A stretch of DNA of 64,000 bases. It comes from Glycine soja. Lineage: Eukaryota; Streptophyta; Magnoliopsida; Fabales; Fabaceae. The notes under the pieces were generated by a model. It did no database searches. It had not been told where the DNA came from and was given only the letters and a program-made list of their open reading frames with translations. Of this stretch, positions 46,831-60,030 are shown piece by piece. The stretch lies in the NCBI RefSeq assembly GCF_004193775.1, contig NC_041005.1, positions 4,714,501 to 4,778,500 of the forward strand, written 5' to 3'. Position 1 is the first letter of the stretch, and every line of letters begins with the position of its first letter. A program made the position numbers and the translations under genes.

Positions 46831-49800
46831 CTAAATTATTAACTTATTCCCTGATATTTCTACTCTCTTAACTCCATTTCCTTTGTCAACTTCAGCATTT
46901 TCAGAAGCCAATCTCTCCTTCAATTGATGCATTTTAGCTGAGGGTGTTTCAGTGGAAAAACAACCATCACCATCTTCCACTGGGACATCATCATATTTAT
47001 TTGCACTGGCATATCCATTGCTATAATTTGCAAAGCCATTTGAAGTTACCTTGCATTTAACCACATCTTTATGGTCTGAATCTGAATCTTTCCTTGTGTT
47101 TCGATAATCCACTGAAACAGAAGAATCCTTATCAACACTAGAAAAGCCATCAGGCAAACATGAAGAAGGGCTTGACTTAGCCATATCACTATCATCTTGC
47201 TCTTCCATGCAGACTGAAATCTCTTCTAAAGAAGAAGAGCATGTCTTTGATCCGTTGGAATCTATATCCCCCGAATCTTTGACAGCTTCAGAATCATGCA
47301 TATAAGATGATTCAACACCATTACAGAAAGACTCATTAGCAACATCAATAATGTCCACATCCTTGAACTGCTCTCTTTTAACTTCAGAGTTCATTTCGGT
47401 CAAAGACACATTTTCACAGCAAGAAACCTTCAACTCTAGACTACTGTCAAATGGAAAAGCCTCGCATCCTCCACTGTAAGTCTCAGTTTTCATATCTGAG
47501 AGGCATTCAGCTTGTTCAGTCGGGCCAGGAGGCACCTCCGATTTGATTGTTTGAACTTCTGCTGTCTCTGACGATTCAATACTTTGAAGTCCTGATGGTC
47601 GAGCATTAACCCTGTCCAGGAACAAATCAAGTAACATGGCTATTACCTCCATTAGAGAGTATTTGGCACAAACTATTGTGCACAAAAGCTAAATGTATTT
47701 GCCCTTGCTTTGACTATCGAAACCATTCTTTATCAGACCTCAGACAAAGATGGTATAAATAATCTCACAAGGAACTGGGCTATGGAACTACTTTAAACAA
47801 GCTTCCAAGATTGAAGACAGAAATCATGTAAGCAAAGAAAATGTCCAATCTTGTAAAACTAAACACACATGGGAAAGCAAAAGTATACACACAATCTCAA
47901 ATCATGTAAGCAAACAAGTTAAAACAGAATGCATCACCAAAGCATAGCGGACAGGATTCCCATGTGAAATGTAATACAAGCAATAAGCCTAAGACAGATT
48001 GCACTGAAAAATTAAGCCTAATTCTAATCAAAAGAGAACTTAATTAAACCTAAAATGCTAAATGTCAAACAAAATAAGCATCCAAAACAGATATTATTAT
48101 ATTGAAAGAAAATTTAAATGACAGAAATCAGGCTAGCCTAAGTTCAAAGGGTATCTCATCATTTAGGCCCCCCCATGAAAGATAGGAGAGCACATATATT
48201 CTGGAATAATAATGTCTGAGTGAGAGCAGTCGCCTGTTTAACTCATGATTACAAGAATACCTGCTATACAACAGCATGTATGCACCCTGAGAAAGAACCT
48301 CTTCTAATTCCACACTCGAGACCTGAGAAATATAATTCAACCCAAATAAGAATACTTAAACTTCAAGTACACCAGAGAGTTAAGTAAACAAAAAAGAAAG
48401 GGTTCAAAGCTGCATGGAGACACAATGAAACTTACCTTCCAATCATCAATTCTATACCAGTTTCCACAGAAATCTTTGATGTAGCAGATGTAATGACCAA
48501 AAAATGAAGCATTCAGCATATCAATATGTACTACGACAGCATATAGCTTATAAATATCAGATCCATCTCCAACTTCACTCATGTAAGGACTAAGATCTAA
48601 AGTCTCAGGGAAAGTTACTCTCTTGTTAAGCTTTCCAAACCTCCCACTCTGCATGTTCACAATGCCCCAGAAAAATCATGAGAAAAGTTGACAAATTCAA
48701 AAAACATTCAAGTAGTATTCAATCCTTTATAAGTACTAGCAGGAAAAAGAAATAATGTAATCGTACAGTATGGTGCATAGTCATGGTAAACTAACACCCA
48801 TACAATTTACACTCGAGGCACATTTCAAGAAGGCAAAATTAGAACAAATCATAAGAACTGATATTTATATTACTTAAAACATCTCTCAACAACTTGGCAA
48901 GATCATCCAGATCAAATTACTCAGACCTGAAATCTTTTCAAGGCAATTGTGAGAATATTTGGAGCTTGTTTCACTGTGAGACGTTTCCATGCCTTGACAT
49001 AACCCTTGCACCTGCAAACAGCATAACTTAGTTAAGACAGAACCTGCCTGACACAAAAGCACATTATCAAATGCAAATATTTGAATTCTATATTTCATGA
49101 CATAGCAACTTTTTACCATACAAGTTCCCTATATATAAATCACTTTCCAAATTTAGTGCCTTGGTCACAGAACACACACACATCAAAATGAAGATAAATA
49201 AATAACTAAGACACCTTTAAATAGGAAATAAATTGACTAAGAATTCTGGTATAAACAGGACAAAAGCAGCTGTTCAATTAATTTTAAAAGTATTTTTCAG
49301 TTAAGAAACACTAAGGTTATTTAAAGAATGAATTAGTAAGAGAAATTGTGTGTTAGGCTACACATTAGTTCTGTTATTTATTGATTGGTTTACAATCAAT
49401 TAGACCATAATCTCAGCAGACCAAAAACTATTCTCTAGCCTAATAATCGATAACGGGTAATTATAATTTAATGAACACAAATATGGATGGTTGACTATAT
49501 ATTCTAACATTCATGTTAGTGTTAATAATTTATTTACAATAATTTTTACATATTTTTCCAAGAAAACTTACCCATCACATTTATACATATTATCCCCATG
49601 AAGCCACTCCTTGGCAGTAAATTGGTCTAGACATTCCTCCAAGGAAGCAGCATCTCCATGAATTTCAACAGTCAAGTCCATCATATTTTCATATTGATTT
49701 GAATTCTTCTCACATTCGGTGCAAATCACCTATTTTTTTTGAGGAGGAAAAAGAAGAACATGACAGATGGCAGTATCAGCAAGAATCACTATATTGCTAT

Positions 49801-51886
49801 AATAATTCTAAACTATTATTCTTAGGGCCTCTTAGGATGGACTAACTTCTTCGGCTCATGAGATTGGAAGAGTAAACGCAGAAAGCATCATCTAATCATT
49901 TCATGCTGAGTTGCCAACAATACCATTTTGTCACTATGTTTCATTATTATGCACAAAATGGCAACAGACTAAAAAGGTGTCCATACTCAAACCAGAGAAC
50001 TTCAATTATAGTCTGATTAGTCATCTAACCTCAGATTGAAGGTGGCCACCAAAAATGTGTTGGATAAGGGTTGTTTCCTGATTCCTAGGGGGGACAACTT
50101 TTTCTCCACCAAATTCATCAAGGCAAACAGATTGCATAGCATCAATGGAAAACCTGCAACAGCAATAAAATATTGGAGGGAGAAGAAACCTTTAGTGTCA
50201 TACCAAATTAATTATAAGATAGACACCATTCCAAATAGTCGATGCAAATTTCACTATAGAAAGTCAAATAACATTGCTTCAACAACAAAGAAACCTCATG
50301 AACTCATGAGCATCCTCTTGTCTTCCATAACCCAGTGTGCCACTGATATTGGGCAAACGAGAGAGAATATTCATCGGAGAAAACGCCTGAGAACTTAGCC
50401 TTACTTTTTCAACATGGGTTTCAAATTCGCACAGAAAGCACCAATCATTATGGCAGCCTGAAAAGGCATATCTAACCAAGGTAAGTACAAGGAATAACCA
50501 AGGTCCACCAAGAATGAAAAGGTCTAATTTGTGACATTACATTCTCTGTGGTGACCCTTCTCCAATAGAAAGGCAATAAGTGGCCTTGTGAATGAGAGAC
50601 ATTGGAGAACCACATTCGCAAAGCAGCTGCACAAATTTGCAATGTAAGTTAAATTCCGCCAGAACCCTCTCATTGCAATCTATCAATGGTAGCATGCAAT
50701 AAAAGGCAAACCTGTTTCCACAATTTAAGAGTCCACAAGGAGGAAATCCTGGTTTGTCCCAGTTAAACAATTTGACAAATTCGTCATAAGGAAAGAGAAC
50801 CTGGAAAACCAAAAACAAACTATTTGGGCACAAAAGGCACTAAAATATATAAAGATTCAACTTGGTAGGGAATGTATCATGTAATTTTACCAATATATTC
50901 ATAATTTTTTTTTAAAAAAAAAAGAGAGAGAGAAAAACTTTGGTGTTGTTAGTCTACTGTTTTGAATAACAGTTTTCTATTTTCTAAAATACAACAACAA
51001 ACAGCCATCTCCTAAGCACTTGAACAAAGTACTTTAAAGATAACAGAAGAGAATGAGCAAACATCTCCTAGTTGTTTCAGTATTTTGGTTTCTAAAATAC
51101 TTGGTTTGGAAACAATTTTTACAACTTAGTAATCAAAGAGGCCCTTACACGGAGATATAAGGTCGGTGTAGTGGTGAAGAGAGAAGGGAAGGGGGGAGAG
51201 GTTGTGGATTCGGATTCCCCCTTGAACAAAAACTAACAATACTAATAACTAACATTAGCCAATAAAAAACAGGCCCTTACACTTTTAGGCTGCTTGATAG
51301 TCCTGGATGTTCCACGACCGCATTCAGGAATGAGGGCAATTGAAGAAGTACATGTACTCCTATTCACAACAGCAGAAGAAGCCTTGAAAACTCGATTAGT
51401 GACTTCAGTTTGAGCCAAATTCATCATCACACTGGTGCTGCTGCCCTGAAACTCCTTGCATCTCACCTTATGCTCGGATTTCCAGTGCATCTGCTGGCAT
51501 GCTTGTGAACTGAAAAACCAACCCAAAGTGTAAATTCTCCTTTCCATTCAGCTAAAAGAAACACAAACACACTGAACAAAAAACAAACAACACCATCAAA
51601 TAAAAAAACTCGACAACAAAAACCAAAACAAACAAACATGGACGAACCAGTATCGAACGGATTTGCATCGCGAACACTTCTTGTTGGCGGGGTTGCGACA
51701 AACGGCGCAGAGAGAATGGTCCATGAGAAGGCCAGGAATAGCGTGAGCGTGGAAAGTGGCGTCAAGGTCGAAGTACTTGGAGGCGGTGTTCTTGAGAAGC
51801 GCGTGCAGTCCAATCGCCAAGACGAACGCGTAGAATACGAATTGGAGGATCCATTTGAGATCGGACACTCCTCCCGAGAGAAGCAT
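46831..51886 (-). CDS. ubiquitin-specific protease with MYND zinc finger, UBP18/19-like
   Basis: Cysteine protease that removes ubiquitin from proteins. Exons (minus strand): 51886-51648, 51509-51281, 50800-50712, 50626-50541, 50457-50295, 50153-50030, 49729-49572, 49011-48927, 48648-48436, 48322-48261, 47611-46831. All introns are GT-AG and the frame holds, giving 742 residues. A membrane segment spans about 12-31. The MYND finger has Cys 60, 63, 71, 74, 80, 84, His93 and Cys97; Cys80 is restored across the first splice. The USP domain has catalytic Cys187 (N-C-G-N-S-C-F-A-N), two C-x-x-C zinc pairs (I-C-T-E-C and K-C-D-G-C), and the His box F-F-G-H-Y-I-C-Y with His443, then W-Y-R-I-D-D. The C-terminal 260 residues are acidic and Ser-rich. 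The plant UBP15-19 group combines MYND and USP domains. UBP18/19 is my best match from memory, but not certain. Confidence 0.92.
51139..51282 (+). mobile_element. SINE in intron 2 of the UBP gene, with 12-bp target duplication
   Basis: A 120-bp body (51151-51270) lies between perfect repeats AGGCCCTTACAC at 51139-51150 and 51271-51282. Inside are an A-box-like GGTGTAGTGGTGAAGAG and a B-box-like GATTCGGATTCCCCC, followed by an A-rich tail. This is the architecture of a tRNA-derived SINE, inserted antisense to the gene. The right repeat covers the exon 2 / intron 2 junction (minus-strand GT|GTAAGGGCCT), so the left repeat is a second copy of that 5' splice site. Confidence 0.85.
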
Positions 51887-52250
51887 CTACGAATACGATT
51901 ATCCTTTCCGCGCTGATCCCACGCCTTTTCATTTTCATCTCTCCATAATAACCGAAAATCGATTAGGGCTTTCTGATTCTGCCTTCCTTCCTTCCTTCTT
52001 GTTAGAGTTAGTGATGTGTACTACGTTTAGTTTCCGTTGTTCTCTTCTTGTTCTTTAGTTTTCTAATTCTGAAACAGAACAAGTGGGAGGGATTAAGGAG
52101 AAGCGGTTTCTTTTTCTTTTTTTTGATGTAAATAAGGTTGGATTGGAGCATTTCACTTGTTTCTTGAGAGAGAAAGTTGAGTTAAGCAACCTCAATTTTT
52201 TCTTGGCCTTTTTATGTCGTTGTGAGTGACGTGCTCTGCCGTTTTCTGTT
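51887..52250 (-). promoter_or_regulatory. 5' UTR and proximal promoter of the UBP gene
   Basis: Upstream of the start codon on the minus strand is a leader with purine runs (plus-strand CCTTCCTTCCTTC near 51984). A CATAAAAAGG-like box lies near 52206-52217, about 320 bp from the ATG. The start site cannot be fixed from sequence. Confidence 0.35.
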
Positions 52251-53960
52251 TTGTTTTGCCTGCTCTTTCAATCTTGCTTTTTCATTTTCCCTTTCTCGAA
52301 GCACAAGCAATTATTCGTTGCACATGGACGGTGCTTTCTGTTTGTTTGGATTAGTGCGTGTTTGGGTAGTACTCAATTTTAAAGGATATTCCACGTTTCA
52401 ACATAAGCTTTCAATTATAGCTTTTACGTCTTTTAGCTTCTTAAGGTGATAATCTATGTTAGGAATGTGTTTCCAAGTACACTGTACGAATATTGTAATG
52501 TTGCAATATGTTTTACTAATTAACATTTAATTATATAACTTTTTAAATTAAGGAATTAGTTTTTAGAACATATTACTAATTACTTATTTTTTACATTGTA
52601 ATTTGTAATCATCAATGTTAGTAAAATTTAAATATAGTACTGTGGTATTAATTTTATAATTTTCTTTTTTACAATCACAAGTCTCCTATGCCGAAAACAT
52701 TTTTGATCGAATCAGATAAAAATATTATAGATGAAAAAAAAAACCTTAAATATTTTCAATATATTTAATTAAGGCGAAATAATTTCACATCAATTAATTC
52801 ACATGTTATAATAAATATTTTAAATATTATATTTATAATAATTTTTAATTAATTCACAATACAAGGTATCAATATTAAACATTTAAAAAATAATGTATAA
52901 CAAATTATTAGGTTTATATTTTAAATAATTTAATACATTTTTTAATGTAACAATTGGATTGATAAAATCTAACATTTATTAAATATTATTGAATTATTTT
53001 GTCAACATTTAATCATAAGTTATTATAGATGATAAATTTATTTCTTTTTATAATAATTATTTTAAAACTCATAATACCAATATTTTTAATCGATTGACTA
53101 TGTAAGACTATTATACAGTACCCATATATAATTATTAAACTCTTTTATTTATATGAAAACTTCTCACATATTATGAGAATAAAAATAAAATAAAATATAA
53201 TAAATTATTTTCTTAAAAATAAATAATACTATTCAAAAATTATTTTCATATTCTAATGTCCACACACCGGTAATGGAATTACCTTTTTGTGGATATAAAT
53301 TTGATCCTTAAATTAATATTTATTAGTGAAGGATATGTAATTACCTTTTAACTACTCAAATGAGCCTTGAGGTTATACCGTGGTCTTGATGAGCCTTTCC
53401 AAATTCTAACTCACATAAACTCTTTATATATAAATATATAAAATAATGCAGTACTACTAGAAAAAATTAAACTTGTAAATAAATATGAAAACCATCACAT
53501 TTTTTAATTCACGTTACTAAGGAAAAAATTTGTTGTCCTTAATGATAAGAGAGATGGGAGGAAAGGAAGATACTCCAAGTTCCAACTCCAAAGATTTGGT
53601 GTATGGAATCCACTAAACGTGAGTTTCCAAGGTTCCCTTGTGATTATGAATCTATTGCGAAGTCATCATTCACTCGTCTTTTCAAATCCTCATGTCATAT
53701 AATGATACATCACCATCCATATTTTTAAACATCTAATCATTGTCATTTTTTTATCTCTCTTCTCTTATCATATGACATATTACATATATTTATTCATTTT
53801 TTTTTCTCATTTGGTTGTCATATAGCATATTGGATATTCATAAATAAATGAGATTATTTTCCATTTGTTTATTGTTTAGGTCGTCGTTGTGGTCTTTTCA
53901 TAATTTTTTGGGCGTGAAGTTCTATAATTAATCAATTAAAGTGGTTTTTTTTCATAATTT
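52251..53960. other. intergenic, no gene seen
   Basis: Mostly very AT-rich sequence with short chance frames. No repeat ends were recognised. Confidence 0.5.
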
Positions 53961-53969
53961 TTTTCTTTT

Positions 53970-56860
53970 TTTATAATTGGGTGGGAGATGTTATCTCTCT
54001 AGAAAGGTTAGTCACCCAGTATTTTTTTTAATCTTTTTACTGATGCTTCTATTTACTATCCTTATGTTATTAGAGGAGCTTTCCCAGAGATTAGAAACCA
54101 CAAGATGGATCGATTTTTGTAGAAAATTACAAATGAAGAAATCAGAAAAGCTTTCTTCTCTATGGGGAATTACAAAGCTCCTGGTGTGGATGGTTTCCAG
54201 TAAGTTTTCTATAAAAGACAGTGAGATGTGGTGGGGGTTTTCTTTTGTGACCTTTTTTGGAGTATTTTTGAAGACCCCGCTAAAAAATTAAATCCCTTAA
54301 TGCTAACCTTATTTCACTCATCTCAAAGGTGGAATCTGTGGTAAACATGAAGCAGTTCGGGTTGATAAGTCTATGCAATGTATCTTACAAAACTGTGACA
54401 AAGATTTTATCTGCTAGACTTAGAAGGGTAATGAAGGAGCTTATTGATCCTTGTCAGTGCAGCTTTATCCCTAATAGGCAAAGCAGTGACAACACTATCA
54501 TTGCACAAGAAGTGATCCATTCTATGAAGAATAAAAAGGGGCAACAAAGTTGGATGGCAATTAAAATAGATTTGGAAAAGGCCTATGACAAAATTAAATG
54601 GTGTTTTGTTATAGACACCCTGAAGGATATTGGCTTCTCGGACATCTTTGTTAACTTGGTAAGATTTTGTATTTCTACTCCCTCTTTTTCAGGTGCTTTG
54701 GAATGGTGAAGCCCTTGAAATGTTTCTCCCTCTAGAGGTATCCGACAAGGGGATTTCATTTCTCCTTACCTCTTTGTTTTATGCATTGAAAGACTTTTCC
54801 ATTTAATCAATTATGAGGTGGAGCAGGGTCTATGGAAACCAATCCAACTATCAAGAAGTGGTCCGAAGATCTCTCACCTTTCTTTTGCATATGACCTCCT
54901 CCTATTTGCAGAAGCATCTTTGGATTAGGCAGAAGGTTTGAGCAACACCCTGTATATTTTCTGTAGAAGCTCAGGTCAAAAAGTGAGTGTGGATAAGACC
55001 AGAATATTTTTTTCTAAGAGTACTAGAGATCGAATTGCCAATAAGCTTGGTTATCAAAGGATGACGGATCTTGATTAGTACTTAGGTGTTCCCCTCCACC
55101 ATGACAGAGTCTCAAAGCAAAACTACCAATTCTTGCTTGACAAAGTTAACAAAAGATTGAGTAATTGGAAAGCTTCCCAGTTATCCTTAGCAGGTAGAGT
55201 CACTTTCACCAAAGTTGTGATCTAAGCTTTACCTAATTATGTAATGCAGACTACCCTCCTCCCTGCTACAGCGTGTGAAGAGATTGACAAAAAAGTGTCG
55301 TGGTTTTGTGTGGGGCCATACTACAACCTCTACAAAAGTTCATTGGCACAATTGGGACTTAATATGTATCCCTAAATATAAAGGAGGTTTTGAGCTTTAG
55401 AAAGCATTTGTAATGAATCAAGCTATGTTGATGAAGGTTAGCTGGAATATGTGTACGAGACCCAACAATTTATGGGTCAGAATGATGCCTTCAAAGTATA
55501 AATGTGAGGATGACGTACTCCCTGTTATTGACCAGCATAGACAAGGGACAAATTTATGGCAAGGGATTGTAAAGAATTGGGAACATTTTAAGCCAAACTT
55601 AATTTGGAGGATTGGCAATGGTAGGCAAGTTCGGTTTCGGGAAGATTATTGGGTCCCAGGGGTTAGAAATCTCAAACATCATTGGATTATTCAAACCAAT
55701 GTTAGGGAGAATATTCCAGTGTGCTTCTTTGTTAATGCAAATGATGACTGGAACTTGGATCGAATGACTAAAGAGATTCCTTTGAATATTGTTCAAATTA
55801 TTAAGAGTTTGAGGCCCCCCTAGAGCTCAGCACACCATGATTATGTGGAGTGGGATAAGGTTGTTGATGGCAAGTTCTCAACGCTTTTTAAAGGAGTGTG
55901 GCATTGGGATGGGCCTGATCTCATAAAGTTCCATCTCTGGAAGATCTGTCAAGAAATTCTCCCTACAAATGCATTGAGAGTGCATCAGCATATGGCAATG
56001 GATGATAAGTGTCCCGTGTGTAATCTTCACCCAGAATCACTACATCATGCTCTTAGGGACTGCAAGTGGGTAAACAAAATATGGTTAGCCTTTAATGTTT
56101 TGCCTAATTCCTTGCTTTTCCAACAAGATGTGGGTAACTGGGTTGCTACAAACCTGGTTAAAACTCAGTCTGCATAATATAATGTGGAACACTGTTTTTG
56201 GTGTTATTTTGGACCGCTTATGGTGGAGGCGCAATGAATGGGTATTTCGCAATAAATTGAGGGACACTAATGCAGTGGTCATGAATGTTAAGAGCTTTCT
56301 TTGTGACTGGAATAACAACAAGAAGCTCCAGCAAAACCTTACTCCAGATTATATCAATGTCAGTATTGAGGAAGCAGAGCGGTGGAAAAGACCTTTGGAG
56401 GGATTTGCAAAAGTTAACTGTGATGGAGCACTTCATCATATAGCTGCTATAGCTTCGTGTGGTGCAGTGCTTCATAATGACGATGGTGTTTTCATGCAAG
56501 CGTACTCGAGGAGACTAGGACATTGCTCAATCTTAGAAGTTGAACTTTGGGCGATTTTTCATGGTCTAAATATGGTGGGGAACTATTAGGTAACAAACTT
56601 AATAGTTGAAACGGATAATGTGGAGGCTATTAAGTTGTTTGATAGTGGAAACTTTACGGGAAGTCAGTTTGCAGAACTGGTAGCTGAAATTGAGAAGAAG
56701 AAAGCTACTTTTCAAAAGTGCATTATGACTCATATTGTTAGAGAAGCAAATAGGTTGAGAAGAAGAAAGCTACTTTTGTATTATTTTATTTGTTGGTTTT
56801 TGGTTAGGTTTTTTTGTTGATTAATCTTATGGAGTTTTTGTTTTTTTTATTGTTATTATT
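53970..56860 (+). pseudogene. decayed LINE (L1-type) retrotransposon
   Basis: Remnant of a non-LTR retrotransposon polyprotein, 5'-truncated and riddled with stops and frameshifts. Order is preserved. It starts in the pre-RT linker (Y-Y-P-Y-V-I-R-G-A-F-P-E-I near 54050; N-Y-K-A-P-G-V-D-G-F-Q near 54170-54200). Reverse transcriptase follows (F-I-P-N-R-Q-S-S-D-N near 54460; K-I-D-L-E-K-A-Y-D near 54565; the active-site box reads F-A-Y-D instead of F-A-D-D near 54885). Then come a zinc-knuckle domain (C-P-V-C-N-L-H near 56010) and RNase H (V-N-C-D-G-A-L-H near 56415; E-T-D-N-V-E-A near 56610). A 23-bp word is repeated at 56690-56712 and 56755-56777, replacing the normal end. No A-tail or target duplication was identified. 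Not functional. Confidence 0.85.
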
Positions 56861-59700
56861 TCTTGAACCTCAGTTGCTCCCAATTTAGAATTAACAAAAG
56901 AAATCACCAGCAAAGTAGGGATGAACTGATGAAATTAGAAGAAAAAAAAAAGATTTTTGCTATTATCAGAAAAAATTTAAAATGAAATAAAAAAAAACTG
57001 GTTAAATAAGTCTCCCTTTTCAGAGAACAAACCGGATACCTGAATAATAAATCACCTTTTAAATGAACAAGTCTACATTTTAAGTAAAATGTGTTGTTTA
57101 AAAAATTTATTTTTTTCTTCCCGTAAGTAACCTGTTATTGCATGTAATTTTGACTTCCTAACTGGTTGTGCATTTTCTAAGAGACTTCACCGTAGGCATC
57201 ACCTCTTTTCTTTCTTTAGTTACTTTTCTTCCACTTCATTCATCGTGAGAGAAAAAAAAAAGGATGTTTTTTAATGAATACAAAGAGCATCTCATCACTT
57301 ATTTGCTTTCAAGCTGAAAAGTGACTGTATTATGTTTTCAATTTTCATTTATAAACTTGTTGTAAAAATGTATATTTGTATTATTCCAGTGTAGGTGTAA
57401 TTATTCTCTTTTCAATTACATATGTAAATTAAAAGAAATATACAGATAATTTTTAATTTTAAGTGGTATGGAAAACTTAATTATTTATATACGATCGAGG
57501 ATTTGTTGTGATGCAGAGATGATATAGAAGAGGTAGGAAAAGAGATATCATTATTAACTTTTCATAGATTGGTGACTGCATTGCCTCTAGCTTTCAATAT
57601 TATTTCATGGATTTTCCATAAATTTTAATTAATAAAATAATATTAAACTGTGTTTAAAAATATGGTGATAGTAGGTGAGTTAAATCAACCAAACCGATTG
57701 AATTTAATTTAGATTTGATTGAATTTGTTGAACTTTTTAACAAACGTGACCTAAAACAATTCAACCAAACTCAAGACCAATTAGTTCTTTAATTTTTGTT
57801 AACAAAAAGTAATATTTGTAAAAAATAAAATAGCATTTAAGAAAGCTTCAGTTTATATTATACATTTTTTAAATAAAATAAAAGTATAAGAAAAAAAAAT
57901 TAAAATAAACTATGGTAATCAGATGAGTTTAGTTTACTAATTTAGAATACGTTTGAAAGAGCTAATAAAAAGCTTATTTTGAACTTATAAAAATAACATA
58001 ATTTTCATAAGATTTATTTAATTTGTTTCAACAAGTTTCTTGGAGTAACTTATTAAAATAAAGCTTATTTTAGCTTATTCCAGTTGTATGATCAAATGTA
58101 TAATATACTAAGTTTTTATGTGATAAAACCTATTAAATAAGCATGTAATTAAGTTATTTATCCAAACACTTATTATGAGCTTAAGAATGTACTGTTTGAT
58201 ACTCAATCTATTTTTTTTAAAGATATACTCAATCTAATAATAATTGAGTTACGCAACATTTTATTCAATAGGTTTAATGGTGTTTAGTATTTGAAAATGA
58301 TAAATTTCGATTTTTCACATCAACTTTTAAAATATTGATTTTCCCCTATATTTTCAAAAGTACCTAAATTTCAGTCCTTGTACAAGGGAAAAGTGTTAGA
58401 CTAAAGGATTGAAGTTTAGATATTTCCAAAAATATAAGGACGAAAACTATTAATTTTAAAAGTTAATTATAGGTCATGTTTAAATTAACTTCTTCGTAAA
58501 CACTTATAAAAAAAAGAAATATAAAATGAAATAAGCTTCTTACTTAATAAGTTAAAATTAACTTATTATACAATTATATAAACTAATTTATAAAAAAAAA
58601 TTGGTTTATTTTTTCTAAAAGTTAATTTTAATTTATACATAAATTAATTTTAACTTGTTAGAAAATCTTAACTCATTTTTTTTTCTTGTTCTACAAGTGT
58701 TTAACAAATATAACTAACCCAGTAGTTATACAAAAAGTGTAGCTATATATTAAGTGAATAGATCTGTCTCCTCCACGGCCTCACTCATTTGTTAACAGTT
58801 GCACCTACGCCTCTTTGTGACTTGTCTAATAAACTAATTGATGTATTTAAAGACAGCATTTGCAGATGCATTAGAAAAGAATAGAACATAAAATATGTGT
58901 TCTATTTACCTATTTAGTTTATAATAAAAAAATGCAATATATTTAATTTTACAAAAAAAATGAACTTAAAAAAAATAAAATATAACAATTTATTTAACTA
59001 TATATTGTTATTGTTTCAAACTCTATCTAATTCGGTGAGTTTGCAAAAGAAATAGAAGACAAACATTTAAAAAATAAGTATTTTAGCTGATTTTTGCTAT
59101 CCCATAATAATAAGGTGGATACTGAGGATGAATGACATAAAGATTTATCTAAGCTTCAAATGGCAGGTATTGTTTTGAAAATTCCAACAAGCTGTTATCT
59201 TCTGGGTGGACAGAAATGAAAATAATTAATAAGACAAACCTTACTCTCCAACTACTTAGATATAATTACTACCTAAATCTCTGATACGATTAGTTGTGAT
59301 GATATCTAATTATTTATTGTGAGAGGAAATGATCCAATGTCTAGTTTATAATCCAAGCTAGAGGTAAGCTGTAATTATTTTTTATCCGGTCTTAAATTTT
59401 GACTGAATTAGATTCACACTCGTCTCAAATAGATTTCAACCAAGATATTTTGGCAAATGAAATTCGACATTGTTAATCATTTTGCTTCAATTTTGAAATG
59501 TAAGTTAATAATAATTAACTTTATTTTAACACGGGGATGGAAAATATTAGGAAAGGTATTTACCAGTTTTTATAGGTTTTAATAGTTTATTCAATCAAAA
59601 TTAACAGCGTTTGAAGTATTGAATCTAGCCATACAAGTAATGAAAAAGAATTATTCCGAAAGAAAATAAAGAAAAATAATAATGAGGGAGAATGAAATGA
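56861..59700. other. intergenic, no gene seen
   Basis: AT-rich DNA. A hairpin-like stretch at about 58330-58475 (arms sharing TTTTAAAATATTGATTTTC / GAAAACTATTAATTTTAAAA) and a stretch rich in AGCTTATT words at 57955-58190 look like MITE debris, but no ends or target duplications could be fixed. Confidence 0.45.
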
Positions 59701-59829
59701 ATGAGAAAGGAGTGAATTCTTTTGTTCTGTTTGTTCTGGAACATCATCGTTGCATGCCTGTTTTGAGATTACAGACCATAATCAGGAAATTATTTCCTGC
59801 ACTCCCATTTTCTTTCTACACCTATTCTA

Positions 59830-59872
59830 GAATGTAAAAAAATTACATTCCAGAATGTAAATTTTTACATTC
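59830..59872. repeat. two adjacent short palindromes
   Basis: GAATGTAA-AAAAA-TTACATTC (59830-59850) is followed two bases later by GAATGTAAA-TT-TTTACATTC (59853-59872). Each can form a small hairpin with the same stem sequence. No function is evident. Confidence 0.8.
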
Positions 59873-60030
59873 CACAGTTACATTTGGGATTATGTGTTTC
59901 GGAAGCTTAAAAGATATGCAGGAAGTAAAATTGGAGCTGTACGAAGAAACTTCCTCAGCATCTACTATTGGACATTTTGTGAGACAAAACCTGGTATTAT
60001 TGGACTTCCTGGGCCAGATGTTTTGCCATA

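Noticed and set aside
50036..50398. Plus-strand 120-residue open frame inside the UBP gene
   Set aside because: It is the reverse complement of exons 5 and 6 and an intron; it has no domain character of its own.
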